In this document: positions 62,301 to 64,000 of the stretch, piece by piece
Layout: each line of letters opens with the position of its first letter
Position numbering within the stretch: position 1 is the first letter of the stretch
Assembly: GCF_036409475.1 (NCBI RefSeq)
Contig: NZ_JAYRCK010000013.1
Span: forward strand, 1 to 64,000
DNA from: Scandinavium sp036409475
GTDB lineage: Bacteria > Pseudomonadota > Gammaproteobacteria > Enterobacterales > Enterobacteriaceae
Length of the DNA stretch: 64,000 bases
Direction: 5' to 3'
The notes under the pieces: generated by a model
Database searches by the model: none
What the model saw: only the letters and a program-made list of their open reading frames with translations
What the model was told of the DNA's origin: nothing
Program-made: the position numbers and the translations under genes

Positions 62301-63767
62301 AAGCTGGTGTCAGAACCGGGTGTCGGCACCATCGCCACCGGTGTAGCAAAAGCTTATGCAGATCTGATCACCATCGCGGGTTATGACGGCGGGACCGGCG
62401 CAAGCCCACTGTCCTCCGTGAAATACGCGGGCTGTCCGTGGGAACTCGGTCTGGTGGAAACCCAACAGGCACTGGTGGCTAACGGTCTGCGCCATAAGAT
62501 TCGCCTGCAGGTCGACGGCGGTCTGAAAACCGGCCTGGATATCATCAAAGCGGCGATCCTCGGGGCTGAAAGCTTTGGCTTCGGTACCGGCCCGATGGTC
62601 GCGCTCGGCTGTAAATATCTGCGTATTTGCCACCTGAACAACTGTGCAACCGGTGTGGCAACTCAGGACGACAAACTGCGTAAGAATCACTACCACGGCC
62701 TGCCGTTCAAAGTGACCAACTACTTTGAATTTATCGCTCGTGAAGTCCGTGAATTAATGGCGCAGCTCGGCGTGAAACGCCTGGTAGACCTGATTGGCCG
62801 TACCGACCTGCTCAAAGAGCTGGACGGGTTTACCGCCAAGCAGCAAAAACTGGACCTGGCGAAACTGCTGGAAACCGCAGAGCCGCATCCGGGCAAAGCG
62901 CTGTACTGCACCGAGACCAACCCGCCGTTCGATAACGGCGTGCTGAACGCGCAGCTGCTGCAACAGGCAAAACCGTTTGTCGACGACAAGCAGAGCAAAA
63001 CGTTCTGGTTTGATATTCGCAACACTGACCGTTCCGTGGGCGCATCGCTGTCGGGCTATATCGCTCAGACGCACGGCGACCAGGGCCTGGCTTCAGATCC
63101 AATTAAAGCGCACTTCAGCGGTACCGCAGGCCAGAGCTTCGGCGTGTGGAACGCCGGTGGCGTGGAACTGCACCTGACCGGCGATGCCAACGATTACGTC
63201 GGCAAGGGCATGGCGGGCGGCCTGCTGGCCATTCGTCCTCCGGTGGGTTCTGCCTTCCGCAGCCACGAAGCGAGCATTATCGGTAACACCTGTCTGTACG
63301 GCGCAACGGGCGGTCGTTTATATGCCGCAGGCCGTGCGGGTGAGCGTTTCGGCGTGCGTAACTCCGGCGCCATCACCGTGGTCGAAGGCATTGGCGACAA
63401 CGGCTGTGAATACATGACCGGCGGCATCGTCTGCGTGCTTGGTAAAACCGGCGTCAACTTTGGCGCGGGCATGACCGGCGGCTTCGCTTATGTGCTGGAT
63501 GAAGACGGTGATTTCCGCAAACGCGTGAACCCGGAACTGGTGGAAGTACTGGACGTTGAAACTCTCGCTATCCACGAAGAGCATCTGCGTGGACTTATCA
63601 CCGAACACGTTCAGTTGACCGGTTCTTCGCGTGGCGAAGAGATCCTGGCGAACTGGCCGGCGTTCTCCGCGAAATTCGCTCTGGTTAAACCGAAGTCCAG
63701 CGATGTCAAAGCACTGTTGGGTCACCGTAGTCGTAGCGCCGCTGAGTTGCGCGTGCAGGCGCAGTAA
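59307..63767 (+). CDS. gltB: Glutamate synthase (NADPH) large subunit
   Basis: Makes glutamate from glutamine and 2-oxoglutarate with GltD. 1486 residues as in E. coli. Short propeptide before Cys12 (MLYDKSLERDNCGFG), the N-terminal nucleophile of the class II amidotransferase domain. Then central domain, FMN-binding synthase domain (EGGEDPARYGTNKVSRIKQVASGRFGV; 3Fe-4S cysteines in CKYLRICHLNNCATGV) and the Gly-rich C-terminal helix (GAITVVEGIGDNGCEYMTGG). GGGGAGG before ATG. Ten bases before gltD... the pair forms one operon, regulated in E. coli by Lrp and nitrogen status. Confidence 0.98.
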   Translation: MLYDKSLERDNCGFGLIAHIEGEPSHKVVRTAIHALARMQHRGAILADGKTGDGCGLLLQKPDRFFRLVAEERGWRLAKNYAVGMLFLNKDPELAAASRRVVEEELQRETLSIVGWRDVPTNEGVLGEIALSSLPRIEQIFVNAPAGWRPRDMERRLFIARRRIEKRLQEDKDFYVCSLSNLINIYKGLCMPADLPRFYLDLADLRLESAICLFHQRFSTNTVPRWPLAQPFRYLAHNGEINTITGNRQWARARTYKFQTPLIPDLHDAAPFVNETGSDSSSMDNMLELLLAGGMDIVRAMRLLVPPAWQNNPDMDPDLRAFFDFNSMHMEPWDGPAGIVMSDGRYAACNLDRNGLRPARYVITKDKLITCASEVGIWDYQPDEVVEKGRVGPGELMVIDTRAGRILHSAETDHDLKIRHPYKEWMEKNVRRLVPFEDLPDEEVGSREMDDDALASYQKQFNYSAEELDSVIRVLGENGQEAVGSMGDDTPFAVLSSQPRIIYDYFRQQFAQVTNPPIDPLREAHVMSLATSIGREMNVFCEAEGQAHRLSFKSPILLYSDFKQLTTMQEDHYRADTLDITFDVSEATLEETVNALCDKAEQMVRNGTVLLVLSDRNIAKNRLPVPAPMAVGAIQTRLVDKSLRCDANIIVETASARDPHHFAVLLGFGATAIYPYLAYETLAKLVDNKAIEKDYRHVMLNYRNGINKGLYKIMSKMGISTIASYRCSKLFEAVGLHDTVANTCFQGVVSRIGGAGFDDFQQDLLNLSKRAWLARKPLDQGGLLKYVHGGEYHAYNPDVVRTLQEAVQSGEYSDYQRYAQLVNERPAATLRDLLALNPGDEAVSINEVEPAKELFKRFDTAAMSIGALSPEAHEALAEAMNSIGGNSNSGEGGEDPARYGTNKVSRIKQVASGRFGVTPAYLVNADVIQIKVAQGAKPGEGGQLPGDKVTPYIAKLRYSVPGVTLISPPPHHDIYSIEDLAQLIFDLKQVNPKAMISVKLVSEPGVGTIATGVAKAYADLITIAGYDGGTGASPLSSVKYAGCPWELGLVETQQALVANGLRHKIRLQVDGGLKTGLDIIKAAILGAESFGFGTGPMVALGCKYLRICHLNNCATGVATQDDKLRKNHYHGLPFKVTNYFEFIAREVRELMAQLGVKRLVDLIGRTDLLKELDGFTAKQQKLDLAKLLETAEPHPGKALYCTETNPPFDNGVLNAQLLQQAKPFVDDKQSKTFWFDIRNTDRSVGASLSGYIAQTHGDQGLASDPIKAHFSGTAGQSFGVWNAGGVELHLTGDANDYVGKGMAGGLLAIRPPVGSAFRSHEASIIGNTCLYGATGGRLYAAGRAGERFGVRNSGAITVVEGIGDNGCEYMTGGIVCVLGKTGVNFGAGMTGGFAYVLDEDGDFRKRVNPELVEVLDVETLAIHEEHLRGLITEHVQLTGSSRGEEILANWPAFSAKFALVKPKSSDVKALLGHRSRSAAELRVQAQ

Positions 63768-63776
63768 GGAATTCAG

Positions 63777-64000
63777 ATGAGTCAGAATGTTTACCAGTTT
63801 ATCGACTTGCAGCGTGTTGACCCACCGAAGAAGCCGCTGAAGATCCGTAAAATTGAATTTGTTGAGATCTACGAAACGTTCTCCGAAGGCCAGGCCAAAG
63901 CACAGGCAGACCGCTGTCTGTCCTGCGGTAACCCGTACTGCGAGTGGAAATGTCCGGTTCATAACTACATCCCGAACTGGCTGAAGCTCGCTAACGAAGG
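63777..64000 (+). CDS. gltD: Glutamate synthase small subunit (partial, 3' end outside window)
   Basis: The first 74 codons, MSQNVYQFIDLQRVDPPKKP onward, match E. coli GltD. The N-terminal Fe-S cysteines are present in DRCLSCGNPYCEWKCPVHNYIP. GltD brings electrons from NADPH through FAD and two 4Fe-4S clusters to GltB. AAGGA precedes the ATG, nine bases after the gltB stop. Confidence 0.97.
   Translation, partial: MSQNVYQFIDLQRVDPPKKPLKIRKIEFVEIYETFSEGQAKAQADRCLSCGNPYCEWKCPVHNYIPNWLKLANE

Overview
This window is a stretch of enterobacterial chromosome, most like Enterobacter, Lelliottia or a close relative. Nearly every gene has a recognisable Escherichia coli K-12 counterpart in the same order, from yraQ to gltBD. 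Protein lengths are almost identical to E. coli, while the local additions (a type VI VgrG, an OmpA paralogue beside an IprA-like regulator, and CCCTCTCCC palindromic repeats) fit the Enterobacter/Klebsiella side of the family. The identifications come from recall of these families; no search was run.

Layout. 1-1990 is the start of a vgrG gene running off the left edge, next to yraQ. 2271-5775 holds yraQ, yraR, yhbP, yhbQ, yhbS and ubiT; yhbO, usually between yraR and yhbP, is absent. ubiU and ubiV run divergently from ubiT and together make the oxygen-independent ubiquinone pathway, followed by yhbW. 9093-13487 carries mtr (TrpR operator), deaD, the 25-residue leader gene yrbN, and nlpI. 13596-22966 is the metY-rimP-nusA-infB-rbfA-truB-rpsO-pnp transcription/translation cluster, read leftward, with RNA structures in the metY trailer and the pnp leader.

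23025-27626 is the most variable part. argG with two ARG boxes is followed by an IprA-like regulator, an OmpA paralogue, a YfaZ-like gene remnant, an unknown lipoprotein and tRNA-Leu leuU. E. coli has yhbX here. A copy of the last 18 bases of a tRNA-Leu lies upstream of metY.

27636-38810 holds secG, glmM, folP, ftsH, rlmE, yhbY, greA (GraL-type leader), dacB, obgE, yhbE, rpmA and rplU. 39068-42121 holds ispB, sfsB, murA and ibaG. 42246-45348 is the mlaFEDCB phospholipid transport operon. 45558-49947 is yrbG-kdsD-kdsC-lptC-lptA-lptB, which makes KDO and exports lipopolysaccharide. 49995-53444 is rpoN-hpf-ptsN-rapZ-npr, the sigma-54 and nitrogen-PTS operon. 53609-57547 has mtgA, elbB, the sRNA gene arcZ and arcB; then yhcC, a 669-base gltB upstream region, gltB and the first 224 bases of gltD.

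The protein genes are intact except the YfaZ-like remnant and the two genes cut by the window edges. No integrase, transposase, CRISPR array or rRNA was seen. The most interesting items are non-coding: stacked hairpins and a 21-base direct repeat between infB and rbfA, a nested stem over the yhbW start, the tRNA-Leu fragment, and repeat-derived codons at the end of yhcC.
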